NCBI GenBank assembly: GCA_947568835.1 | Contig: OX387606.1 | Location: 13,020,001-13,084,000, forward strand | Direction: 5' to 3' | DNA: 64,000 nt | From: Protonemura montana | Taxonomy: Eukaryota > Arthropoda > Insecta > Plecoptera > Nemouridae | In this document: piece after piece, positions 49,205-61,079 of the stretch | Layout of the letters: each line of letters opens with the position of its first letter | How positions within the stretch are numbered: position 1 is the stretch's first letter | Translations under genes and position numbers: made by a program | Notes under the pieces: model-generated | Database searches by the model: none | What the model saw: only the letters and a program-made list of their open reading frames with translations | Told to the model about the DNA's origin: nothing

Positions 49205-50492
49205 TCACCTCGAATTTGCTCTGAAATTTGACTTTGTTACAGAAAATATTTTATTCAGCATAAGGGATGAATCTGATTTAGTGGAGAACTCTAGCCCCAT
49301 TTGACAAGATGCCCCGAGACTTCCAGTGATGTCAGTAATTCTTACTGTGTCGGCATTTTCCCCTGGCCCAATTTGCCATACAAGATCGGAGAAAAAGTTG
49401 TTTGCAATCATTTCTGTTTGAGAATTGCTTATGTTTTCTGTAGAGGCTATCAAGAGAGAACTGTGACTGGCATTTGCAGTACAAACTGATATTGTGTCAA
49501 GCAAAGAGGCACACACTAATGCGGCATGCATTTCCTTGTCATACTTTTCATGATGTTGGTTAGCCTCTGTGGATGGAAAGCAATAGTGATCCAGGCCTTC
49601 GACGACTATCACACGGGGAATGTTTCCGTAGCGGTGTAACGAATATAAGTGTTGTAGAAGATCTTGCCACCTGGGTAAAGTCCTGAAATAATTTGTTAAA
49701 TTTGTTAAAAAAAAAAAAATATAAATGAAACTAATATTATAGTATTTTAGCAACTGCAAAATGGTAAGCCATTAATCTTGTAAGTACACCGGACCAGTAA
49801 AATTCCTAAATTGGATCAACGTATTTGACAGATGTTGATGAAACATCACGTTGAACTTTGTTGGCCCTCAACAAAAAGTGCTTGAAACCAACAAGACATA
49901 AGGATTTAATTTATTTTCAACAGGTACCAACACTTTATAACCGACAGAGTTAAAAAGTGTAGAAATAATCCTATTTCACTTACATGAAACGGATTTGACT
50001 GAACGCATCAGATGAAGTGGCAGAGATTCCGTGGAAAGGCGGAGGGAGCTCGCGGAAACTCATGGGGGAAATATACAAAACACGGTAACCATGATCAGCC
50101 CAGTGAAGTGCGCTCTGAAGAAAAAAAATCATGATTGTAAGTAAAAAATCTGAAATGACAAACAGTTACTCTTGGTATGCAAAAAAAGCTGGTACGCATC
50201 GAGTTACTAAACTAGGCTTAAATTGCATTCGTCGTATTCTAACAGTGTGCGTATCGATTGTCTCTGCATTGAAAAAAATTTTAATTAAATTGGATGATCT
50301 AAGAGACGGAACTTGTCTGCAAGTTCACAATGCCTTGTGCCAACAAACAAATGTCAGCTAATAATTAGCTGGGAAAGATGGCAGTGTGGTATGATAGCCT
50401 GTTTATTTTACAATTACCTGAAACAGAAGCGTAGATTTTAAAGTACTCGATTTTCCGACAAACATAACGGTATGGACGCAGTCAGGCTTCAT
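49205..50492 (-). CDS. SWSAP1: SWSAP1-like RAD51-family protein
   Basis: SWSAP1 is a RecA/RAD51-related partner of the SWIM-domain protein SWS1 (ZSWIM7) and promotes RAD51 function in homologous recombination. Three exons join in frame: 50492-50418, 50114-49984 and 49682-49205, coding 227 residues (human 229). The N-terminus MKPDCVHTVMFVGKSSTLKS replaces a Walker A loop. The next stretches are ALHWADHGYRVLYISPMSF and FSQIRF, then a Walker B-like strand VIVVEGLDHY, which parallels LLLLDGLEEY in the family. The C-terminal third (DLVWQIGPGE, LEFSTKSD) also fits. In the P-loop, GKSSTLKST has Leu where the second glycine of GxxxxGK[ST] is expected. The start is uncertain, because the frame is open for about 14 codons upstream to a stop. 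Identification rests on order and length as much as identity. Convergent with parvin; AATAAA on this strand at 49071-49066. Confidence 0.62.
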
Positions 50493-51009
50493 ATTAAGTA
50501 CGTTCAACAATAGACCACGAAATATTAGTATTCAATAAATACCTACACAATCTACTCATAACCTAAAACTACCAACTTGTTACATCTCGCCCAAAGACAT
50601 CTCGCCTTTCGGATTTCGTTAAGCTCTTATTTGATTGTAAGCTGCAAATTGGTAACATAGAAACGCTAGAGATTTTACAACGGAAGAAATAATTGAGCGC
50701 TGCTAATTCCAATCTTTTTCTTTTGGAGTCGTAAAGAACGATTTAAATGTTTAACCCGGGCCTGGTAGGCACCCACTAACACACGTGTGCAACACGTGAG
50801 TATACATAGACCACACTCCAGGCTCTAGGCGTTATTCCGACGAGGTCTTGAGCTACGTCCCGGCTTCCGAGGTACGGGCACAAAAGTTCAGATACCCTTT
50901 TTCTTGTAAGATCTTATTTAAATTGCAAATTCTTTCAGAGTATTGTAGAGAGTATTACAGATCATTTTCTTATGGTGAATTTTCTACTAATCACTCAAAA
51001 ATGTGCACT

Positions 51010-51130
51010 CATTTGAGGAATCGAACCCCCTACTTTCGCGGCTTGTTACGCTGACTATCGCTGACTATTGGTTTGAAGCTCAGAAAATGGTCCGCCCATG
51101 AAAGGTGGAAACTGGGGTTCGATTTCCCGA
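51010..51130. repeat. Two divergent tRNA-like modules
   Basis: A minus-strand B-box (GGGGTTCGATTCC, 51017-51029) and a plus-strand B-box (GGGGTTCGATTTCC, 51114-51127) point in opposite directions. The plus module has an A-box-like AGCTCAGAAAATGG at 51077-51090 and an anticodon-type stem-loop with loop CATGAAA. The minus module has loop CGCGAAA. Acceptor stems are not intact, so these are tRNA-derived repeats rather than tRNA genes. Confidence 0.5.
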
Positions 51131-52054
51131 TTCCGAAGTAGTGTTGATAATTTAAAAAACAGTGACCTTATTTTTTATCGCACTTTATTGGCCTTCCAAA
51201 TTTATCTCGAAGACATTCGTTACAGCCGAATGTCCGTTTATCGTCAAATTTATCGAGGGTTAATTTCCCAGTTCTTTGAGTTTTAAACATGTAATGGTTG
51301 AAATAACTGCCGGGCACGGCTTGACAGATGCATATTTAATTTATTAGAAGAACTTTTAACAGATATAGGGGAAAAAAACCAAGGAGTCAAATTGTGAAGA
51401 CAATCCACCGACCACCATTGAAGTGACATAATAATAGGTAATTGATTATGTTGTGGAGTGTGGACGTCAGATACAATTTGGGTAGACAGACTGCAGATCT
51501 TTTAACAACATCTTCAATCTTTCAATTTGTCTTACTTGAAAGTTTGACGGAATAAATTAAATTTCTGGACATTTGTGTGATTGCGTAATGAATTAATTGA
51601 TTTATCTCAAATTTAAAATAGCGATTAAAGTGGTGATCCAACTCACCGAAATTGCATCTCCTATTTATAGGTCGTCGCATTGCAACATTACGGTCAACTA
51701 AATGCAAATAAAGGCGCTTTCCACTTACCAGTAAATGTTTTGCAACACCGTTTACAGATTTCCAAGACAGTTTAGGGTGAAAATATCGAGAACAGGTATG
51801 TGGATTGAAATCAATTAATCTAGACATTACTTAGATATCCAGAAATTTTAGAAATCAAAAGTAAATTGAAAATTTCGCAATTCACAAGTATTTTCACAAA
51901 GCACATTTAAAAAACGAGACATTTCATATATCCCTGTTTCCGTCCATGCTCATCAAATGTAAAAGCTGTTTTCAAATGTGAAAACGGAAATTAATGCCAC
52001 AATTATTTCTCGCAAAAGTAGTTGTATAAACAATAAAAGATGTGTTACTGTCTC

Positions 52055-52252
52055 ATTTTATTAATTTTGCGAACACTAAAAACTTCTCAAAAATTGATGC
52101 TCCAACGGGGACACGAACCCCGATCTCCACCTATCGCAGGTGTTCCACTTACCCATTGAGCTACTTGGACACTGGTTTTTTGAGACGATTTTAGTCCGCG
52201 GGAGTTTAGGGATCAAATTTTGAGACGTTTATAGTGTTCATAATAATAAAAT
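52055..52252. mobile_element. Inverted-repeat element enclosing a tRNA-like module
   Basis: Ends 52055-52100 and 52211-52252 are imperfect inverted repeats (TTTTATTA...GAACACTA...CTCAAAA.TTGATSC). Between them the minus strand reads a tRNA-like segment with A-box GTAGCTCAATGGG (52164-52152), a 4-bp anticodon stem around loop TGCGATA, and a T arm with 5-bp stem and loop TTCGTGT (about 52123-52107). The D stem does not close well, so I do not call a tRNA gene. Confidence 0.55.
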
Positions 52253-52628
52253 ACCCCGCGAATTGTAAGCGTTTGCAATTTCAATAAGATTTCATCTAAA
52301 TGTGTTACTGTCGTTCCATAGAATTGAGTTAGATTAGACATGAATAGCGAATTACTGTAGTTAGCTGGAACAGTATGGCAATTGTAGCTTGATATTAAAA
52401 TGTTTCTATTGAAAAACTGTTGGTGTTGGTATATTTTATTAAAGGTTGATGAAACCAAATGGATACCATCCTTGACAATGTTAGTCTTGATTAGTCTTAA
52501 ATGTCTATGAATGTCTAAATGTCTTAAATGTCTAAATAGTCTATAAAAAGTCTTGACGAAGTCTTGATCCGCGTAAACTAGCCGCAGCTTCACCGGGACC
52601 GAAATACACAGCTTAAACCACGAAACAA

Positions 52629-54376
52629 ACTGGCGTTAGAATCTGGCGAGCAGACAGTTAAAAAGGTATGTCGTTTCACCGATTATTTGACGGACCTTTT
52701 GGATTTCAGATTTATATTGCTATTAGCGCATTTAAGTATTTTTTTCTTCTTTGGCTTCTTGTTTTGGATCATTACAAGCCAAAGAAGAAAATATATTAAG
52801 ATACTTGAATCTGAGATCCAAAATGTACTCGCGGACTCGACCGCGCCTCGATAGTTTTAAAATTCCACACGCTGACAGCTCTGCTAAATGGACAACGGCT
52901 CGATACGAAGGATTTAAAAATATAGATGGATTGTCAAACAACCGGTGAAACGGCACGCCTTTTTAACTGTCTGCTCGCCTGGTACAAAAGCCAGTTTGAT
53001 TCTGCTTTTTCGGTCTCGGTGAAACTATCTCGAAAAATACTGGCTTTTGTACCAGGCGAGCAGACGGTGAAAAAGGTATGTCGTTTCACCGATTATTTGG
53101 TATAGAGACTGTATCGTTAAATCCATGTAGGAGAACCATCGTTCTTGTAGCTGAGTGGCTTGCGTAGGGAGTTAGTAATTTACCGGTTTTGGTTCGAACC
53201 CTGGCGGACAATTTTGGGCTTAAGTTTTTTTTCTATATGATGTTTTGATGTTTTTGTCTTCTCTGGTTTCTTGCTTCTAGATAATTCGGCCAAAGAAGAC
53301 AAAAAATAATTACGCTTGAATCTGAAATCCAAAATATTTTTTCTACCGCGGATTTGAACCCGTAACAACAGATCGTAAAGATAACTAGCTTCCCGCTCTG
53401 CTACAAAGACAGTTATAAACGTCATATGATTCAACGATATAGATTGATTGTCAAACAACCGGTGAAACGACATACCTTTTTAACTGTCTGCTCGCCTGGT
53501 ACAAAAGCCAGTTTGTTTCTGCTTTTTCGGTCTCGATGAAACTGGCTTTTGTACCAGGCGAGCAGACAGTGGAAAAGGTATGTCGTTTCACCTGTTATTT
53601 GACAAAGAGTCTGTATCGTTAAATCTGCATTAAAGCACCAATGTCCTTTTAGATGAGTGGCTAACGTATGAGACTATAACTAACTCGGTGAGGGTTCGTA
53701 CCCGCGCACAGGGGGACATTTTTGGATTTCAGATTTCTTATTCTATAAGTGCCTTGATGTTTTTTTTGTCTTCTTTGCCTTCTTGCTTCTAGATAATAAC
53801 GGCCAAAGAAGAAAATAAATAAATATGCTTGAATCTGAAATCCAAAATATTACACCGAACGCGGGTTTGAACCCGCATCGCTATCATTACAATAGAAGTA
53901 GCATCCCACTCTGCTACAAAGACATCTGAACAGAGGTGATGTTTTAACGATATAGGTTGATTGTCAAACAACCGAAGAAACGACATACCTTTTTAACTGT
54001 CTGCTCGCCTGATTCATAATCCGGCTTGTTTGCGCTTTTCAGAGTCGGAGAAGTTTTAATTCTAGAAACAAACTGGCTTTTGTACCAGGCGAGCAGACAG
54101 CTAAAAAGGTATGTCGTTTCACCGGTTATTTGACAATCGATCTATATCATAAAATCAATTCGACACATCTGTTGTTACTTTAGCAGAATGTGCTGCAAGG
54201 GAGACTGCCAAATATATGTCTCGCGTTCGAATCCGATCCGTGAATCTAGTGCCCTCTTTACTTTTTATTTTTTGACTACCACTTGAACGTCTTTTTAATT
54301 TTATTATGATCTCGTTTCCTTATTTTCGATACTTATATCGTTTTATATATATCTTATATCTTATATATCTTATATC

Positions 54377-54413
<37 letters not shown>

Positions 54414-54880
54414 TTTACTGTGCAAAACGTCTGGCTACTTACATTAATTAATCCTGTAATTTGGAGAAAAAATGGAGAACAAAATCAACAGTTTTTGGTA
54501 GTTTTATTTAAAGTAAATTAACATAGACATACATATAGTTTTGAAATTTAAATTTAAATAATTATCTTCAGCTGGATTATCCTAGCCCTTGACAGCTAAT
54601 CCACAATTGGCACACTCGCGTACACCCAGACGTAAGGCGTAGAAACGCAGCTCGAACCTCGAAAACAAGCTGGTTTTTTTATCAGACGAGCAGACATTAA
54701 AATAGGTATGTCGTTTCATCAGTTATTTGACAATCGATCTACATCTTTAATTTTATAGCCCAATCTAGCCAACACGTAGGCAAAGCGGTCTGCATGGGAG
54801 ACAGACGACTGTTAATCGCGGGTTTCAATCCGCGACGCGACACTCATTTTAGATATCAGATTTAAGCGTCTTTAATTTTT
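52629..54880. repeat. Tandem foldback array with seven tRNA-like modules
   Basis: Units at 52629-52995, 53039-53512 and 53541-54026 are near-complete palindromes; 54072-54260 and 54669-54880 are left half-units. Each arm starts CTGGCTTTTGTACCAGGCGA, then GCAGACAGT, AAAAAGGTATGTCGTTTCACC and TATTTGACAA. Next comes a tRNA-like module, then a TTTGGATTTCAGATT block and a central CCAAAGAAGA stem. Plus-strand A and B boxes: 53148/53201, 53650/53693, 54181/54224 and about 54766/54820. Minus-strand B and A boxes: 52832/52877, 53350/53392 and 53861/53905. A-to-B spacing of about 43 bp fits a tRNA in most copies. The left module of unit 1 is deleted. Confidence 0.8.
54342..54408. repeat. AT-rich microsatellite, (TA)n and TATATCT
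   Basis: Degenerate TTATATCT copies lead into about 14 TA units. It lies between two half-units of the foldback array. Confidence 0.9.
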
Positions 54881-56063
54881 TTTTGCCATCATGTCAGTGT
54901 CAATTAAATTTTTTAGCCGAAGCCGATTCCACAAAAACACAGATGAACGAAAAGGCAGAGGAGTTAAGCCGTATCTACAGGTAATCTAGGTGCGATGGGT
55001 TGGCTGTCCACTGATTCTTGAACGTTTTTTTTGTTTTGTTTTGTTTTGATTTTTCGTTGCATGTTCGAAATTGTTTCTTTTTAATTTATGCCTTTAGCAT
55101 ACATGTTTTGTATCTATAGGTACAAGTGTAATATTGATTGACCATCGGTCCATACATCTACAAAGCTGTACGACTAGTCATGTTATTCATACAAACTTAT
55201 ACAATGTTTACTTCAAAGTGATCTTTTACAGATATTGAGACGTCATGTAATGTACATTACATAATATAACATACATAATCATAAGTAATATATCATAAAT
55301 TGGATTTATATCGAATGATTTTAATCAGAGAGTAGCAGTATAGTAGCAGGTTGACTTGTGAAGCTGAGTTATATTTTGCAAATAAATTCCAAATAAAAAT
55401 ACCTACAGTAGATGGAAAATAAAATAAAATATGAGCACGTAAAATTATCTCGAAGTTAATATTATTTATAAAAAAGTTCTTAGCATTATCCTAACTCACT
55501 TGGCTAAACGACTACTTATAGCCTGAAGAATGAATATCCTTTACGTACCCATATTTGACGCTTAACCTTCTCCGCCGAGTCGCTGGGATATGTCGTTTTC
55601 CTCCCTTGATTTCCTGGCCTCCTTGGTCTCTTGGATATCTTGGATATTGACTTGATTTATCTTATGACGTATCTTATGACATATTCTATGACATGATATA
55701 TTGTTCTATTGAATAAAACACTACAATACAAAAAAAAAATATGTATATATATTGGATATTGGCCTCTTGGATATTTCTGATGAAGCAGGCCATTTCTTTC
55801 CTTCAAGCTACAAGTTGCACAATATCAACAGTATTTTGAAAATTGTATGCTAATAGGTAAATGGTACAATATTTGCTAAGCCGATTGATTTGGTCTCATA
55901 AGGTTTTATTATTTCAATCGTCAAATTTTGCATAAACATAGCAAATCTGTAATTTGAAGTTTTTAGCTGTAATCTTTTGAACCATTATTTGGCAGAGGAG
56001 TCAGGATATGAAAATAAGATTGGAATAAATACAAGAAACATACTTCTAGTCAGAAGGAACAAA

Positions 56064-56205
56064 GTGAAAATTGGAAAGGAAGCTAGACTGGAAAAATGTG
56101 CAACCGAGCCGGCATACGAACCCGGGACCTCCCAAATGACCACCCGGGTACGTATCCCGATTCGGTTGCAGATTTTTCCTGTCTAGCTTCCTTTCTATCT
56201 TTCGC
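56064..56205. mobile_element. Palindromic element with tRNA-like B-box
   Basis: Arms 56064-56126 and 56143-56205 are inverted copies, about 84% alike over 63 bases, meeting at CCCGGG with a 16-base loop. The minus strand reads GGTCCCGGGTTCGTATGCC, a B-box context typical of tRNA-derived SINEs. Outer arm sequence includes AAAGGAAGCTAGAC. No coding content. Confidence 0.65.
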
Positions 56206-57348
56206 TTGCTGGTTTCAGCTCCCTAGTGGAAACACCAGAAAAACCAAAAAACCATGCAAAGTAAAAATTGCATTTCATTGAAAATTGAAATTTAAGGTTA
56301 CTACGTGAAAGATGTCCATACTGACAACTTGCTGATCCTTTGTTAAGTGGACAGCAGGTATTAATTTCTTGTTCTCTGTTTCTTTATATATTTTATAAAA
56401 TCATTAGGTGTTATAACTACGTATGAATAGTAGGGCTTAAAGTTGCGTCAAGAACTTTATCAATTCCTTAGCTCAGTTATGTTCATCAGTGAATTGTCTC
56501 GTGTAAACGGGCAAAGTTGACCGAGAAAGTTTTGATCAAGTTTGGGCTCAATAGCCCAATTTTTCTAAATTAGAACTTCTTTTAAATGCAACTTGAATGA
56601 AACGAACCAATCAGAAGCACACAGACAAAAATAGAGGGTGCTGGAAGACGCTTTTGAGTGGACCCACCGTCGTGCAAAATTTCAGATCATACTCGGAGAC
56701 AAAAAATGTACAGTACATCTTGTCATGGGTGGTAACCTTAAAACAAACAAGAACGAGAGAGTTATCCAGGATAGAAGGCAACCTATCGTTGTTTGCAAAG
56801 TTTCCCTTCGCGATTTCATCCAGCATTTTGTTCGATTTTAAAACAAATAGTTTTAATTTCTAAATTGAGTACCTAACCTCTAACGTTGTTCATTTCCTTG
56901 TAAGATGTGCAGATTCAGACACAGCTTTGGAACGCACGAACAGGACAGGACAATTATTTCTTTGGTTGAAACGTTCATGACCGAGATGCCGACAGTGACA
57001 TGACAATGCATCCGAAGGTTCTGGAAATCTGCTCCAGTGAACTACAACTAAAATGTTTGGAACTATCTGTTTGGCAAGTTCGCCTTCAGAGCCATCACAT
57101 ATGAAATACTCATATGTCAACCCACGTAGAACAAACGGTCTCGAATGTGCGGGAAATAAATGGACGGTAATCGTTGGTATTTGGTACAATTGCTAATTAC
57201 TTCTAAATATACATTCCCTGTAAATCAAAAATAGAATCCACTTAACAGGAAATTAAAAATATGAATACACCCAAATGGCCTTAGCGACGTTCAACTGTAG
57301 AAACCTACCGTCAACACCCTATTTATTGTGGGAAACATAATTTAGCAA

Positions 57349-57443
57349 TATTATTCTTAGAAACACTAATAACCATAATCAAAAATATGATCCCCGATTG
57401 AGCACAAATTTACCAGAATTTTTTAGTGTTCCTAATAATAAAA
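57349..57443. mobile_element. 95-bp inverted-repeat element
   Basis: Ends 57349-57369 and 57423-57443 are inverted repeats with 3 mismatches in 21 (TATTATTCTTAGAAACACTA against TTTATTATTAGGAACACTAA). They share the terminus of the elements at 41.3 and 52.06 kb. Confidence 0.55.
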
Positions 57444-58057
57444 GACTTTGTCCATTGCAATCATTTTCAATTTAAATCAGATTTCATAATCCAGAAATTA
57501 TTTTTAGTCAACAATTTTACATCAATTTTACATCAAAAATCCTTCTGACCTTAAGCAAACGCAATAAACTTAAGAGCTTATTCCTACAGCAGTAAAATTT
57601 GGTAACAAATAGATTTTTCTGTCATGCAAACCAATTGCAATGGATTTCTAGCTGGCCTTAAGACTTTCTACCTAATCTACCCCAAACCCAAACAGCGATA
57701 AAATGCCAGATAATTGCAGCAGATTTACCATCTATCACCGGCGTCGAGAGCCGACTGACTGTTGAGTCAGCCTAGTTCCCCCGACGACAGTAGCGGCTGC
57801 ACCTGAGGCTTACAGTCAACCAGGATTCGGTCAGGACCTCCTAACAATGGGTCGACATGCAACTGTCGCTCCCCTCCTTGCTCGTGGTTGACAGCAGTAC
57901 ACCACGACCGCGATAATTAGAAGAAATTGCTGGCCACACACTCACTTGCCGCAGGGGTAGGTACGCACGCGACTGCGTTGAGCCATGCGCACTGCGTCGA
58001 TGCTTTCTGGCTGAGAAATAATGAAATATTTTACGACAAGGTTTGTTATGGGTAAAA

Positions 58058-58439
58058 CCACTGAGCTTATAGGTTAAAGTAAGAGGGCCAGCGTTAATGT
58101 TACGCTATCTCCGCGAAAAATGGTATGGGGAGGTGCCACTAGGTGGAGTCGCCATCGTTTCGAGTGTTCAAAAAAACTTAATTTCGTTACTTCTCGCAGA
58201 TTATTCGCATGTGAGACTGGTTTTCGCTCAAATAACCGTTATTCATGCTGAAAATAACTTTTGATGTGCATGTATCGATATTTTGAGGCGTTATTATTTA
58301 ACTGGAGAGGTTTGTTAAAATGCACGTCTGCCAGCGCCATCGAGTAGCACCCACTGTTTCATGTGTTGCCAGACCGTGCACTCAGCATGAAGTTTAACAT
58401 TAACGCTGGCCCTATTACTTGAACCTATAAACTCAATGG
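58058..58439. mobile_element. 382-bp MITE-like element with 45-bp terminal inverted repeats
   Basis: Ends 58058-58102 and 58395-58439 are inverted copies with 4 mismatches in 45, including TATAGGTT and GGGCCAGCGTTAATGTTA. The interior has no open frame. This is the best-preserved terminal-repeat element of the right-hand region. Confidence 0.8.
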
Positions 58440-58604
58440 TAAGGTACCTAAAACTACTTAGTAGTTCGTAATTGAAACCAGGAACTTGAATGCCAGAGTC
58501 TCACTTTAGCTATGGTTTTGTAACGTTGAGACTGAGCTTCCGCGAGAGTCTTTATTAGAGGAAATTGTTGTACCTATATTTGATGAGTCTGACAGATATA
58601 CAAA

Positions 58605-58660
58605 ATAGCAACTAATTAGCAACACCCGCGAAAGATGGAGTCCGGGGTTCAATCCCATGA
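58605..58660 (+). repeat. tRNA-like module
   Basis: TAGCAACA, a CACCCGCGAAAGATGG stem-loop and the B-box GGGGTTCAATCC (58644-58655) follow tRNA order. The loop CGCGAAA matches the minus module at 51.0 kb. The acceptor stem is not intact. Confidence 0.4.
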
Positions 58661-61079
58661 TTTGCTATACAGTTTTGAGAGCTTGTTTAATAAACACAAC
58701 GTTCGAGTTCGATCATTACACTTCTAAAAGTCCTGCCAGTTCTGAGGATTCGAAATATAAAAGAGGATAACATAACACTGTGTACTAATTTATAATATAT
58801 TTTTCTAGGTTATCTAGGTTTTTCTAGGTATTTAAAAATATTTTTATGTGTGTTAGTTAAGATTTTTGGAGTTTTTGAATTAATTTAGTTTTGATTTGAT
58901 TTGATAATGAGTCATTTTTCTACGGCAGTGTCCTAATGTTTGTTTTCTTACTTCTTGAAGGCTTAAATCCCGATCCCGTACGAATACCACAAAGATATTT
59001 GATGTCTTCCTTGCAATTCCCGACAGAATTGATTTCGCAACGATTGCCAAGTTTTGTAGCGAGTGATTTGAAGGAGGTAGCCGAGCGTGTGAAACTACCC
59101 TCTGCATCTCGATGGCGGCACCCCCGTATTATCAACATAACGTCGTGCTCAAGAGCTTTAAACTCCAACGCGTTCTAAATTTAAAAGACCCAATGAAAAG
59201 AACGACATTTACTCAGCACTTGATACAGAATGTTTTCAATACCTTTGTTCGAACTCTTTTCATCTACATAAAATGTTAACAATGAAAATGAAATACGGAT
59301 TTAGATTTTATGTTTTTGCCAAACATTCGGACAGTATTTTTTTTTAGTCAAATAAATGTACAAACATTTTGCGTTATTTTGCAAATTTGGAATAATTTTA
59401 ATAAATTAATGAGGCTCGATTTTTTAAATTAACTGTACTAGTGATACAACTCAAACTTCCAAGAAAAAAATGTAGTCCATTCAATTCGATAAAACTGGTG
59501 TTTTGAACCAGTTGGGTCACCGGAAAATAGCTTTTCCAAGAATTCTAACGGTAGAAAGCAGTTCTAAGAAAAAGTTTTGACGTCTAGGTGTGACACAATT
59601 TCTCTAGTGTCTATACGCCACGTAAGTATGAGATCGAAACTTAATTTCTCCAACACATAATTAAAGTTCCAGGTTCAGCACTGACATTTTGAGCCAGTTA
59701 AAAAATCATAAAATTATAAAATAGAAGCCTATAGGATCTATTTGCCTCGAAATATGATTCCTCTCTCAAAACCTTTCATCTCAACTGGTTTTCAATGATT
59801 TCTCTGTTCTCAAGAAGGGATATTGAAGCTTCGAAGGTTTTCCTTCATAGCGTAACATTCCAGCGTGTTTGACCGTTCCGCCCCTTAACCTTGAAGATTT
59901 CTTCCTTCTTGCTACCTACAACCTCCTTTACTAATTTTTATTTTTCAACAAACAAATATGAGGCATCGACTTAAAATACTGCTTTCGCCTCGACCTATTA
60001 TACAAGAATATACCATACCAAAATAAACCAATGATGCGTGCTCGGCATTTCACGGTAGATTGAATGTATAAAGTTCATTTTGTCATAGGGCTGTTTATCT
60101 TTCGTGAACAACTCATGAACAATTCATTCGTCATTGATGGTTTGCTAGTTTTCTTTGAGGTAATCGACGTGGGTACGCCTCTCAAAGACTTGCGGCATGC
60201 GACCAATGCGACTGTCCGGGAGTCCATGGGGTAGGATGTTCGAAGCACCACTGTAATTACCCTTTCCTCGACCGGCGACGACGCCGACGATGCCGACGCT
60301 GACGACGGCATCGTTCGTGACAAATGACGACGTGCACTGCAGAACACCATTGCGCATTCCATCTCTCTTCAATTGCTGGTAGTTGTTTGGTAGCTATAAA
60401 ATCTGCAAAGTAAATTTGGTATTTGCACACGTTCACGCTGGCTGTAATAATATTTCAGCAGTCGTAAAGGCCAGAACAAATATGAAATAACAAGACTCTT
60501 TGAAAGTTCGAGAAAGTGAAAATGAACGGAGGAGGAATCTATAATTATAAAAGTAAAAAATATGCACTGAATTTTAAATGTGAAAAGAATCCAACAATCC
60601 GATCGTTAGATAGCGAATCAATTGGTCGTAGAAAAATGAATAAGATCTATACAAGATAAGACAAGTGTAAGTGCTTGAAAATGTAAACTATAACTTAAGA
60701 AATTGCCCCACCCCCCTCTCCCCTCTCACCTACCGATCCATGTCAGGAAGTGGTCTAGATGAATCCAAGGTCTTGATTCACCCCTATTCTAGGCTCTAGC
60801 TGTCTTTGCTCTAGCTTATCCATTAATGACACATCCACTCCACTCCCTAGTACTGACTAGGGACAAGAAATGCCTCGATCACCCCGATATTAGAAGATGT
60901 CTAGTATTATGTAAGATCACAGGTAAGATGTTAACATATTAAAATAGAAAGAAAAGTTGTAAAAATATATCAACCTTGAAGATTACTTAACTATCCGTTG
61001 TCACTTTGACGTGAGACTTTACTTTTTTGGTTAGCATCTCAAATCGAAGCTCCTGTAAAATGTTCGAGCTGTCCAGTGA

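Noticed and set aside
52107-52175. A possible true tRNA gene on the minus strand
   Set aside because: The T arm and anticodon arm pair, but the D stem does not and the acceptor stem needs a bulge; base 33 is G instead of T. It is flanked by element ends.
59936-60372. Minus-strand Ser/Ala-rich frames near 60.1-60.4 kb
   Set aside because: Composition follows the GACGCC-type patch at 60.28 kb; no domain or splice structure.
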